From Prevotellaceae bacterium (GTDB lineage: Bacteria; Bacteroidota; Bacteroidia; Bacteroidales; UBA932): a DNA stretch of 10,648 bases. Location: the NCBI GenBank assembly GCA_031258915.1, contig JAIRMD010000163.1, positions 1 through 10,648 on the forward strand, read 5' to 3'. Of the stretch, positions 1-7,400 are shown in pieces; the first letter of the stretch is position 1; every line of letters starts with the position of its first letter. Position numbers and translations under genes: made by a program. The notes below the pieces were generated by a model. It had not been told where the DNA came from. It searched no databases and saw only the letters and a program-made list of their open reading frames with translations.

Positions 1-150
1 CCTTATCGCACCTCAGCGCGACGGTTATTTTCTGTTACGCATTGCATGCCCTTGCGAACATCTACCCGTTAGGTAGCGTGGCGCTCTGCCTTGCCCGGAC
101 TTTCCTCTCTCCCGCTCACGCAGGACAGCGATAGAGCGCCTTACCGATTT
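1..150 (-). ncRNA. rnpB: RNase P RNA, 5' half, cut by the window edge
   Basis: The catalytic RNA of ribonuclease P, which removes the 5' leader from pre-tRNAs. Read on the minus strand, positions 107-93 give GAGGAAAGTCCGGGC, the near-universal P4 strand of bacterial RNase P RNA. It is followed by a small stem-loop, CTACC-TAAC-GGGTAG (about 75-61), in the place of the E. coli helix with a GGUAAC loop. Then come AACAGAAAATAACCG (about 40-25), matching the conserved ACAGAGAGCAAACCG block, and GATAAGG at the edge, matching the later GGUAAGG block. The order and spacing agree with the 5' specificity-domain side of a class A RNA. The 3' half (second P4 strand, P1 closure) lies outside the window. 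The 5' end near 150 is estimated from the length expected before P4 and is uncertain by about 15 nt. It lies on the same strand as the DUF2027 gene, about 100 nt downstream of that gene's stop. Confidence 0.9.
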
Positions 151-253
151 GATGAATAAGAACATAGAAACTTAGAATGTAGAAGCTTAGGAGTTTAGGA
201 TAGAAAAGGTTGAAAAATTATCTTTACTCACTACTCACTACTTCCTAAACCCT
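151..253. repeat. AT-rich spacer with degenerate short repeats
   Basis: This spacer separates the DUF2027 stop codon from rnpB. Positions 159-206 contain a loosely repeated unit of about 9-11 nt built on 'TAGAA(n)CTTAG' (TAGAAACTTAG, GTAGAAGCTTAG, GAGTTTAGGATAG). Positions 226-242 contain a 7-nt unit ACTCACT repeated about 2.4 times. No ORF or convincing hairpin terminator is visible. It probably contains the rnpB promoter on the minus strand, but no good TAnnTTTG box sits at the right place. It may be a remnant of a low-complexity intergenic repeat family. Confidence 0.4.
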
Positions 254-1387
254 TTACCCTAAAAATACCATTGTTGCGCCATAGCCGTATTGACGGAATG
301 AAGCGTCTTGGAACGAAAGCGCCGGATAATTTTTTACCAGACACTGCCGCAGCTCTTGCTTGAGCTTACCGCTGCCAATACCGTGTATGAAAACTATCCT
401 GCCTTTTCGCCCGGATACCAGCGCATTTTCGAGCGTAGCTTTGAAGCGCGACATTTGCAGCTCCAGCAGCTCGCCTGTCGACAATTTGTTTACATCGTTT
501 ACCAGCATTTCGGCGTGCAGGTCAACCTCCTCCAGCTCGGGCTGCTTCATGGGCCGCGGAGGAAGTAGCGGCGCATCATTTTTTTGCAGCATAGTTTCCT
601 TGATTTCCTCTGCCGATACGCTGTGCATCTTTTCCTTTTCCGCCGCTTCGCTCGAAAAAAGACGCATAATTAGCGCTTTTTTCTCAAAAAATTCGTTCTC
701 AACAAAGGCTCCCTGCCTGAAAAACTTGATAGGGCTGAGCTCTACGTCAACAGCGTCGAGGGTTTGCGGCCTGTAGGAGATATTTTTATAAAGCATGACC
801 TCAGCGCGTAGCGTACGGACGTCACGCAGCTGGCTAACGTTTAGCGTTTTTATTAGCAGCTTGCTATCTCCCTCCATTTGACCTTGCGCTAAAGGCTGCA
901 CGCTACCGTCGCGCTCATACATGCCAACGCTATATAGCAGCCTGTAAGGGCTGTCGTTCAGCAAATACAGGTCGGTTTTGTCGTTTGCGGGCGGCAAAAA
1001 CGCCAGCATCAGCTCGTAGCTTTCGCCCGGCGTGTCGCGCTCCGAAGAGTTTTCTATCGCTTGCTCCGCTGGGGTTTTCGCAGGGTTGCTATCCCCTACC
1101 CGATTTTCGCGGCTAACTCCGGCTTGCCGCGCCGCAGGAGCTGCCGCAGGAGCGCCAACCTCACGCCTGCTTTTTTCGGCGTACTGCTTGGTAAGCGGCT
1201 TATCTTTTTCTGCCGCATCTATGGGAAAATTTGTTGCCGCGCGAACATTCACTACCACCACGCTGGCGATAGGCGTGGGAATCTCAAAGCCATCGTCGTC
1301 GGTGATAACGACGGTCTTACCCTCGATACGTAGCACCGTACCTCCGCCTACATCGTTGAGAAAACGAACTTTATCTCCTATTTTCAT
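254..1387 (-). CDS. DUF2027 domain protein with C-terminal Smr domain
   Basis: A 377-residue cytoplasmic protein with no signal peptide or membrane segment. Residues 1-48 (MKIGDKVRFLNDVGGGTV, then an E-I-P-T-P stretch) form a small SH3/KOW-like beta domain, the usual start of DUF2027 proteins. Residues 55-125 are a low-complexity Ala/Glu/Lys linker. Residues 125-245 look like a beta-rich middle domain. Residues 286-377 are a Smr (small MutS-related) domain, with VDLHAEML near 288 as the LDLH-type motif and HGIGSGKLK near 335 as the HGxGxGxL motif. Smr domains are known as endonuclease or RNA/DNA-binding modules in MutS2 and related proteins. The role of this Bacteroidetes family is not established, so a nucleic-acid role is inference. 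The ATG at 1387 fits the family N-terminus. The gene diverges from queA, and its promoter is probably the TATATTTG box at 1540-1547. Confidence 0.88.
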   Translation of the reverse strand: MKIGDKVRFLNDVGGGTVLRIEGKTVVITDDDGFEIPTPIASVVVVNVRAATNFPIDAAEKDKPLTKQYAEKSRREVGAPAAAPAARQAGVSRENRVGDSNPAKTPAEQAIENSSERDTPGESYELMLAFLPPANDKTDLYLLNDSPYRLLYSVGMYERDGSVQPLAQGQMEGDSKLLIKTLNVSQLRDVRTLRAEVMLYKNISYRPQTLDAVDVELSPIKFFRQGAFVENEFFEKKALIMRLFSSEAAEKEKMHSVSAEEIKETMLQKNDAPLLPPRPMKQPELEEVDLHAEMLVNDVNKLSTGELLELQMSRFKATLENALVSGRKGRIVFIHGIGSGKLKQELRQCLVKNYPALSFQDASFRQYGYGATMVFLG

Positions 1388-1512
1388 GTTGACTAAAGCT
1401 ATTTCAATGAGGAAGTAAAAGTAGCAATTTTTTTTGGTTAAACAATGGACGTAAAGGGGAAAGCATGTATTCCGAATAAATAGCGCTTTACGACGTCCTG
1501 CACTTGTAAAAT

Positions 1513-1526
1513 ATAGCTCATGCTAT
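1513..1526. promoter_or_regulatory. Small perfect inverted repeat in the DUF2027/queA intergenic region
   Basis: ATAGC-TCAT-GCTAT is a 5-bp perfect stem with a 4-nt loop, extended by flanking A and T runs with one bulge. It lies just inside the transcript expected from the minus-strand -7 box at 1540-1547 and upstream of the queA promoter, so it could be an operator or a 5'-leader hairpin. Its small size means chance is possible. Confidence 0.25.
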
Positions 1527-1539
1527 TTTCCTTTTCGTG

Positions 1540-1547
1540 CAAATATA
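1540..1547 (-). promoter_or_regulatory. Putative -7 box for the DUF2027 gene
   Basis: On the minus strand this reads TATATTTG, a full match to the Bacteroidetes -7 consensus TAnnTTTG. It would start transcription near 1533, giving a leader of about 145 nt before the ATG at 1387. A TTTG lies only 12 nt upstream rather than the usual 20, so the -33 element is unclear. Confidence 0.45.
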
Positions 1548-1548
1548 G

Positions 1549-1556
1549 TAATTTTG
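1549..1556 (+). promoter_or_regulatory. Putative -7 box for queA
   Basis: TAATTTTG is a full match to TAnnTTTG, 36 nt before the queA ATG. At the -33 position there is only TTTT (1526-1529). It lies one base from the opposing box at 1540-1547, so RNA polymerase could not occupy both promoters at once. Confidence 0.5.
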
Positions 1557-1592
1557 TAGCAAACATAGCATTTTACTACAACTATAAGCGCG

Positions 1593-2795
1593 ATGATTTC
1601 ACAAATTCACATGGCCGGCTACGGCTACGATCTTCCCGACGACCGTATTGCAAAATATCCTCTTCCTCAGCGAGATGCTTCAAAGCTGCTTGTTTTTGAC
1701 CATAGCGGCATTAGCGAAGCTGTTTTTTTTCGCCTGCCCGAGCTGCTTCCAAAGGGAACGCTGCTGGTATTTAATAACAGCAAAGTCATTCGCGCCCGGA
1801 TAATCTTTAAGCGCAGCACCGGAGCAACCATAGAGGTGTTTTGCTTAGATCCTTGTATGCCTAACAGCTATATGCTGTCACTTGCAGCAAAAAATGAATG
1901 TAGCTGGGTGTGCGCAGTGGGCAACCTCAAGCGTTGGAGGGAGGAAAGCTTATTTCTGTCCTTTACGCATAGCGGGAGCTGCTATACGCTATCCGCAAAA
2001 AAAGTAAGCGAAGCGAACGGGGAGGTTGTCGTACGGTTTTCATGGGACAACCCTAAGCTTACCTTTGCCGAAGTGCTCGAAATCTCCGGCGTTCTGCCTA
2101 TCCCACCCTACCTGCACCGGTCAACAGAAGACGCTGACTATGAGCGATACCAAACTGTTTACTCCAAATACGAAGGATCGGTCGCTGCTCCTACTGCGGG
2201 ATTGCATTTTACGCAAAATGTACTGAATAGATTAGAAAACAGAGGTATAGAAACATCCGAAATAACGCTTCACGTTGGGGCAGGAACGTTTAAACCTGTG
2301 AAATCAAATACTATACAGGAGCATGAAATGCACGCCGAACATTTTGATGTAAGCCTCGAAACGCTCATAAAGCTGCGGCAGTCGCTCGGAAAAATAGTGG
2401 CCGTAGGGACAACTTCGGTAAGATGCCTTGAGAGCATATTTTGGATAGGGCTTAATTTGTTAAGAAATAATTCGATTGTAAGTAATGTCGGGCAATGGAT
2501 ACCATACGAGGATAAGGTATATTTAGATGCAGCGGAGGTTGTTGACAACCTTGTTAATTATTTAATATCAAATAATTTATGTGGTATTTCGGCGAGCACC
2601 CAAATTTTGATAGCGCCTCCTTACCGTTTTCGTATGGTTAAGGGTATGGTAACCAACTTTCACCAGCCACAAAGCACCCTTTTGCTCCTTGTTGCCGCTA
2701 TGACGGGCAACCGCTGGCGCGATATATACCGCTACGCGCTGGAGCACAATTTTAGATTTTTGAGCTACGGAGACAGCTCGCTGATTTTACAGTGA
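1593..2795 (+). CDS. queA: S-adenosylmethionine:tRNA ribosyltransferase-isomerase
   Basis: QueA transfers and isomerises the ribosyl part of S-adenosylmethionine onto 7-aminomethyl-7-deazaguanine at the tRNA wobble base, making epoxyqueuosine in the queuosine pathway. It is a cytoplasmic enzyme. Family signatures run the whole length: YDLPDDRIAKYPLPQRD (12-28), LLVFNNSKVIRARI (57-70), GVLPIPPYLHR (166-176), YQTVYSKYEGSVAAPTAGLHF (186-206), HVGAGTFKPV (227-236), VGTTSVRCLES (271-281) and the C-terminal MVTNFHQPQSTLLLLVAAMTG block (352-372). At 400 residues it is at the long end for the family, which seems normal in Bacteroidetes. The ATG at 1593 places the conserved N-terminus correctly. Codon use is more AT-rich around 2450-2600. 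It stands alone in its transcription direction and overlaps the murI 3' end by 9 bp, tail to tail. No other queuosine gene is in the window. Confidence 0.96.
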   Translation: MISQIHMAGYGYDLPDDRIAKYPLPQRDASKLLVFDHSGISEAVFFRLPELLPKGTLLVFNNSKVIRARIIFKRSTGATIEVFCLDPCMPNSYMLSLAAKNECSWVCAVGNLKRWREESLFLSFTHSGSCYTLSAKKVSEANGEVVVRFSWDNPKLTFAEVLEISGVLPIPPYLHRSTEDADYERYQTVYSKYEGSVAAPTAGLHFTQNVLNRLENRGIETSEITLHVGAGTFKPVKSNTIQEHEMHAEHFDVSLETLIKLRQSLGKIVAVGTTSVRCLESIFWIGLNLLRNNSIVSNVGQWIPYEDKVYLDAAEVVDNLVNYLISNNLCGISASTQILIAPPYRFRMVKGMVTNFHQPQSTLLLLVAAMTGNRWRDIYRYALEHNFRFLSYGDSSLILQ

Positions 2796-3611
2796 GGTCA
2801 ACGCCTGAAACGAGCGCCTTTCGGTTGGCAGAGGCAGATGTTTTTTTTGCAGCTGCATTAAAGCTTCTACATTACCGGTGGAGAAAAATTCGTAGAAAGG
2901 TTGGGACGTTGGCTCGTCGTTGAGGAGGTTGCTGTGCTCGAGCATCCGCTTGACCTGCACCGCTACGGCCGGTGCGGGATTGATGATGGACATTCGCCCC
3001 TGCGCTATTTTTTCGATGCTGCTTTGCAAAAACGGGTAGTGCGTGCAGCCGAGCACCAGCTCATCTACGTTACCATCAAGCATGGGTTGCAGGTAAGTAC
3101 GCAGCAGCTCCAGCGCTTCAGGGGAATCTTCCCTACCCAACTCCACGAGCTCCACCAAGCCGTTGCCGGCCACGACGTGCAGCTTTACGCCGGCGGCATA
3201 CCGCGCTTTGGTTTGGTTGAACAAGCGGCTTTGCAGCGTTCCGGCAGTTGCCAAAATACCCACGCGGCACGTTTTGCTTTGCGCGGCGGCAGGCTTCACG
3301 GCAGGCTCCATGCCCACAAACGGTACGTCGGGAAACGTCTTGCGCAGCGCGTTGATGGCGGCGGCGGTGGCGGTGTTGCAGGCCACGACAATGAGCTTGC
3401 AGTCCTTGTCGAGCAAAAACCTTACCATGCGCAGCGAAAGCCTTAGCACTTCGTCCGCAGGGCGCGAACCGTACGGACAGTGCGCTGCATCGGCTACGTA
3501 GCACACGCGCTCACGCGGGAGCAGCGCCACCACCTCGCGCAACACCGATAAGCCCCCTACCCCAGAATCAAAAATCCCTATACGATTTGCTTTATACTGT
3601 AGATTCAACAT
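2787..3611 (-). CDS. murI: Glutamate racemase
   Basis: This cofactor-independent enzyme converts L-glutamate to D-glutamate for peptidoglycan precursors in the cytoplasm. The 274 residues match the usual length. IGIFDSGVGGLSVL (11-24) carries the catalytic-site Asp15-Ser16. YVADAAHCPYGSR (38-50) is the second conserved loop. VVACNTATAAA (75-85) carries catalytic Cys78, and VLGCTHYPFL (186-195) carries the second catalytic Cys189 with His191. All key residues are present, so the enzyme should be active. The ATG at 3611 gives about ten residues before the conserved core, which is normal. The 5' side is odd: the stop codon of an IS30-family transposase relic (3605-3607) lies inside the first two codons, so there is no ordinary intergenic promoter region. 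A weak GATATTTG box (minus strand, 3632-3639) inside the relic may supply the promoter. The 3' end overlaps queA. Confidence 0.96.
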   Translation of the reverse strand: MLNLQYKANRIGIFDSGVGGLSVLREVVALLPRERVCYVADAAHCPYGSRPADEVLRLSLRMVRFLLDKDCKLIVVACNTATAAAINALRKTFPDVPFVGMEPAVKPAAAQSKTCRVGILATAGTLQSRLFNQTKARYAAGVKLHVVAGNGLVELVELGREDSPEALELLRTYLQPMLDGNVDELVLGCTHYPFLQSSIEKIAQGRMSIINPAPAVAVQVKRMLEHSNLLNDEPTSQPFYEFFSTGNVEALMQLQKKHLPLPTERRSFQALTSL

Positions 3612-4045
3612 ATCAATGCAACTTTATCGTGCAAATATCGGAAGAAATTTTCTTTAGGTGAATAAAGCTGTAATTTTTCTCTGGGTCTGCTGCTGATATT
3701 ATCCTGTATTTCTTTTATTTTCAGGTTGCTAAAATCATCAAAGTTTGCTTTTTGGGGGATGTACTGCCGGATAAGCTTGTTTGTATTTTCAATGAGCCCC
3801 TTTTCCCAAGAAGAATAGGGGTGTGTGAAAAAAAAATTGAGCCTTCAGTGCCTTTGCAATGGCCTGATGGTCGGCAAATTCTGTTCCGTTGTCGCCGGTA
3901 ATGGTATGCACCTGCTGCCGGTAGGCGGCAAGCAGCCTGACAACGGCTTTCGTCAGCTGTTAGCATTCTTTCCATGCGGCAATTTTTCCATCACCATAAA
4001 GGCGCTCTTCCGCTCGACCATGGTAACATTTCGCCCTTTTCCGAA
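3605..4045 (-). pseudogene. IS30-family transposase, C-terminal remnant with two frameshifts
   Basis: Reading minus-strand frames in turn recovers a recognisable IS30 transposase C-terminal half. The first piece, GKGRNVTMVERKSAFMVMEK then LPHGKNAN, ends near 3959. After a 1-nt loss near 3957, the next frame gives LTKAVVRLLAAY, then TITGDNGTEFADH (the second catalytic Asp region) and KALKAQFFF. At a run of nine A (3828-3836) the frame shifts again. With eight bases it would continue as HPYSSWEKGLIENTNKLIRQ (the catalytic Glu region), then IPQKANFDDF, SSRPREKL and the end YLHDKVALIC before the stop at 3605-3607. The N-terminal half and the first catalytic Asp are missing, so the element cannot be active. 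Its left boundary meets a different transposase relic at about 4045-4073. Its end overlaps the murI start. Confidence 0.85.
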
Positions 4046-4073
4046 GCGCAGCGCATAGGCTGTCGGGCGAAGG

Positions 4074-4363
4074 TATGGACTTCCAATTTACTAACGGATT
4101 GTTCATCAACCTGTACAGCGTATTTTCATCCATCCCTAAATGGCCGGTTTGCTGCATTGCGTAAACGCTCATGCCGCCTAAACGACTTAAAAGCATCGCT
4201 ACTAATACAGCGAGCAACGGTTTCCCCTGCTTTTTTACATCCGAAAACGGCTTTAAGGCTTGACCCAGCTAGAACTATTGAGAGAATGCCAGAACACCGG
4301 AAGCCGTCTTTTCTTTTTTCGTTAGCAGGCTTGTCAATTCGTCTAAAATGTTTATCTTTGCAT
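4074..4363 (-). pseudogene. DDE transposase, N-terminal remnant (IS4-like)
   Basis: One minus-strand frame starts at the ATG at 4363 (MNAKINILDELTSLLTKKEK) and runs to ...LMNNPLVNWKSI at 4074. It is interrupted by two nearby TAG codons (SGVLAFSQ*F*LGQALKPF). The block LAVLVAMLLSRLGGMSVYAM, TGHLGMDENTLYR and NPLVNWKSI resembles the N-terminal region of IS4-type transposases common in Bacteroidetes. The family placement is from memory and only moderately sure. The catalytic core is absent. Just after NWKSI the sequence becomes IS30-like in another frame, so two different elements have been joined by insertion or deletion. The two stops and the missing core make it non-functional. Confidence 0.7.
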
Positions 4364-4491
4364 TCATAAGTGGTGATGGTTTTTATTACTTGTATTTATG
4401 ACTGTAACAACCACAAATATAGTAATTTATATCCAAATATCACCACTTTTTACCATTTTTTCACTCCTGATTTTCAACTATTTAAGAGATG
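4364..4491 (-). mobile_element. AT-rich outer end of the IS4-like relic
   Basis: About 130 nt of strikingly AT-rich DNA lies between the transposase start codon and the point where the surface-protein repeat homology stops. It is best read as the 5' non-coding end of the insertion sequence. On the minus strand it contains TATATTTG (about 4416-4423), a full -7 box match that would suit a transposase promoter. The terminal inverted repeat cannot be fixed because the other end of the element is gone. The boundary near 4491 is inferred from the loss of repeat homology and the jump in GC content. Confidence 0.5.
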
Positions 4492-7400
4492 GGAAACTTC
4501 AGATCTATATATCCCAAGTCCTGTGCGCACCTCTGCGGGATGCTGTCGAATATCACCAGCTTGGGCAGCAGCGCGGCCACCTCCACGCTCACCGCCTCGC
4601 TTACCCGACACAATCCCTGCGTAACGGTGTAGGTCAGCTGGTGGGTGCCCGTGCCGGCTTGCTCTGCTATGAAGCTTCCGTCGAACACGCCCCTGCCGCT
4701 CCACGCCCCGCCCGGTATGCTGGCGTACAGCGCAAGCGGTATGGTGTCCGCATGGCATACGCGGGCAAAGGGGGTGAGCGTGAGCTCCGGCCTTGGCGTT
4801 ACGTAGATTTCTGTTTTTAGCGACCGCTGGCAGCTGCCGGAGCCGTAGGTGTACGTTACCGTGTTGAAGCCGTCCCTTGCCCGCATGGGGTAGTAGCGGT
4901 AGCTCTCCACGCCCTGCCCGCTAAATGTACCTTCCTGATAGCTAAGCACGTGCTCTCTCAGGTCAATGTACCCGGAATCGGACTTGCACAGGGTAGGTAG
5001 CTGGTCAAACACCGGAGGCGCGGCCACCGAGAGCACGTCAATCGATAAGTCGGCCATGCTGTAGCAATTTCCTATCAGCACCTCGTAGGCGATGTCGTGC
5101 ACGCCAAACCCCGCCGCCGTCGGGTAGAACACGCTGCCTTGAACGCCGTTGCCGGTAAATTCGCCACCCTTATTGTTCACATGGTTCATCAGCATGATTG
5201 GCTCGCTGCTGCAAACCTTGGCTACGGCAATGGGCCTTGTGGCGGGCACTGCGGTAACGTTAACGTCGGCCTTCAGCACCTTTTGGCAGCTGCCGGAGCC
5301 GTAGGTGTAGGTTAGCGTGTTAACGCCTGCCCTTGCCCGCGCCGGGTAGAAGCACCCGTTCTCCACGCCCTGCCCGCCAAACGTTCCGCCGGTGTGCCCC
5401 TGCACGTAGTGGTGCAGCTCGTAGTAGCCCTTGTCGGTGGAGCATAGGGTCGGCAGCCCGCCAAAGGTTACGGCGGCGCTGTAGGCGCTGCCTACCTCAA
5501 CGGCGCTGCTTACGCTATTCGTACACCCGTTGTTGTCCGTATAGGCGTACGTTACCGTATGCCTGCCGATTTGCGCCGCCGCCGCCGAAAAAATGTTGCT
5601 GCTTACGCCAACGCCGGAGAAAACGCCTCCCCTGGGGTTGGCGTAGCTCTGCAGGTTAACCTCAGCGTCAGCTTCGCACAGCACGGGCAGCGCAGAGATG
5701 GCCACCGTGGGCTTGCCCCGCACAAAAATTTCCACGTTGGCGGTTTTTCTACAGCTGCCCTCGCCGTAGTTATACCCAATCATTACGTACCCTTCGCTGG
5801 CCCGAGTGGGGTAGAACCGGAAATTTTCCACCCCTTGACCGCTAAAGGTGCCGCCCTCATGGTTAATGTATGTGCGCAGGTCTACCCAGCTGCTGTCGGA
5901 TTTGCACACAGGAGGGATTGCGCTAAAGCCTATCTCCTCGTCCTGCAGATCGGCCACGTCAATGGTTACCCTGGCGGTGGAGGGGCAGCCGCTGGAGGTA
6001 ACCGTGTAGGTAACCTCATGCCTGCCCACCCCGGCCTGCTCCGCGTAGAACGTGCTGCCCACCACGCCGGCGCCGGTGAACGCCCCACCCCTGGCGCCGA
6101 CGTAGCTGCTGAGGTCAACCGTTGTGCCGGTGCAGATGGTGCGGATAGCCCGAAAGCTTACGGCGGGAACGCTGCGCACAAACACCTCGGCGCGCAGCGT
6201 TTTGGGGCAGGCGCCGCTCATAAAGGAGTAGGTCAGCGTGTTAAAACCCGCCTTGGCCTTGCCCGGGTAGTAGCGAAAACCCTCCACGCCGGTGCCGGTA
6301 AACGTCCCGTTGTCAGGAGCGTTTACGATGTAGCCCCGCAGGTCGATGTAGCCGTCATCCGTAAGGCATAGCTCGGGAAGCGAGCGAAAGGCAGCATCGT
6401 TGTCGCTCAGCCCCACCACGTTGATGTAGGTTTTGCTGCTAATGGTGCACGTGCCGACGGCCGTGGCGTACTGTATTTCGTGCGTTCCAAGCCCGGCTTC
6501 GGTGGGGTAGAAAACGTTATCAACTACGCCTGCGCCGCTAAACGTACCCCCCTTGGGGGTTACGTAGTCCATCAGCTTTACCGGGTCGTTGTCGCAAACC
6601 CTGTCGAACTTTTCAAAGGTAACGGCTGGCGTTGCCGTAACGTAAACCTCTGCCTGCAGCGTGCGCCGGCAGCCTCCGGCACCGTAGGTGTAGGTCAGCA
6701 TGTTGAAGCCTGCCGAGGCTTGCGCAGGGTAAAAGCGGTAGTTCTCCACGCCCCTGCCGCTAAACGTCCCGCCGCTATGCCCCTTTACGTAAAACCGTAA
6801 GTCTATGTAGCCCTCATCGCTGCTGCACTGCTCCGGCATGCCCTCAAAGCTTACGTCATCGGCGAGCAGGTCGTTGACCACCACGTTGAAATCCCTGCTC
6901 AGCGGGCACCCATTGGCGTCGGTTACGGCGTAGGTGATGGGGTGGGAGCCTATGCCGGCCTCCACCGGCGCAAAGGTGCTGCCGCTAATGCCTGTGCCGG
7001 TGAATGTCCCGCCCTTGAGGTTCAGGTGCCCTGACAAATCTACGTCGCTGGCGCTGCATATAGCGGGAATGGAGGATAGGGTAAGCGTTGCCGGCGTTTT
7101 CACCCGTACCTCCTGCGTAAGGGTTTGCTTGCAGCCGGTCAACCCGTAGGAGTAGGTAACCTTGGGGAACTCCGCGCCCGCCTTGTCCGGGTAGAACCGT
7201 GGGCTTTCCACGCCCTTTCCGGAAAAGGTGCCGTTGCTGGCCCAACTGTCGCTCAGGTAGTCGGGCAGGTAGATAGGATCGCCGTTGGCGCACATGGCCG
7301 GTGGTTGGGAAAAGGTTACGGTCGACTCCTGCAGGTCGCGCACGCTCACCGTTACTACTTTCTCCGCGTTGCACCCGTTGGCCGTTTTCCTAAAGTAGAT

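Noticed and set aside
1032..1418. Plus-strand open frames opposite the DUF2027 gene
   Set aside because: Shadow frames of a well-supported minus-strand gene; Ser/Leu-rich translation without motifs.
2901..3446. Plus-strand open frame of 181 codons
   Set aside because: It is antisense to murI, which carries all catalytic motifs; the plus-strand product has no recognisable feature.
5559..6371. A 270-codon plus-strand open frame, and several other long plus-strand frames between 4600 and 8800
   Set aside because: They lie opposite the clearly coding repeat protein, have Ala/Gly/Arg/His-rich shadow composition, and match no family. High GC makes stop codons rare in the antisense frame.
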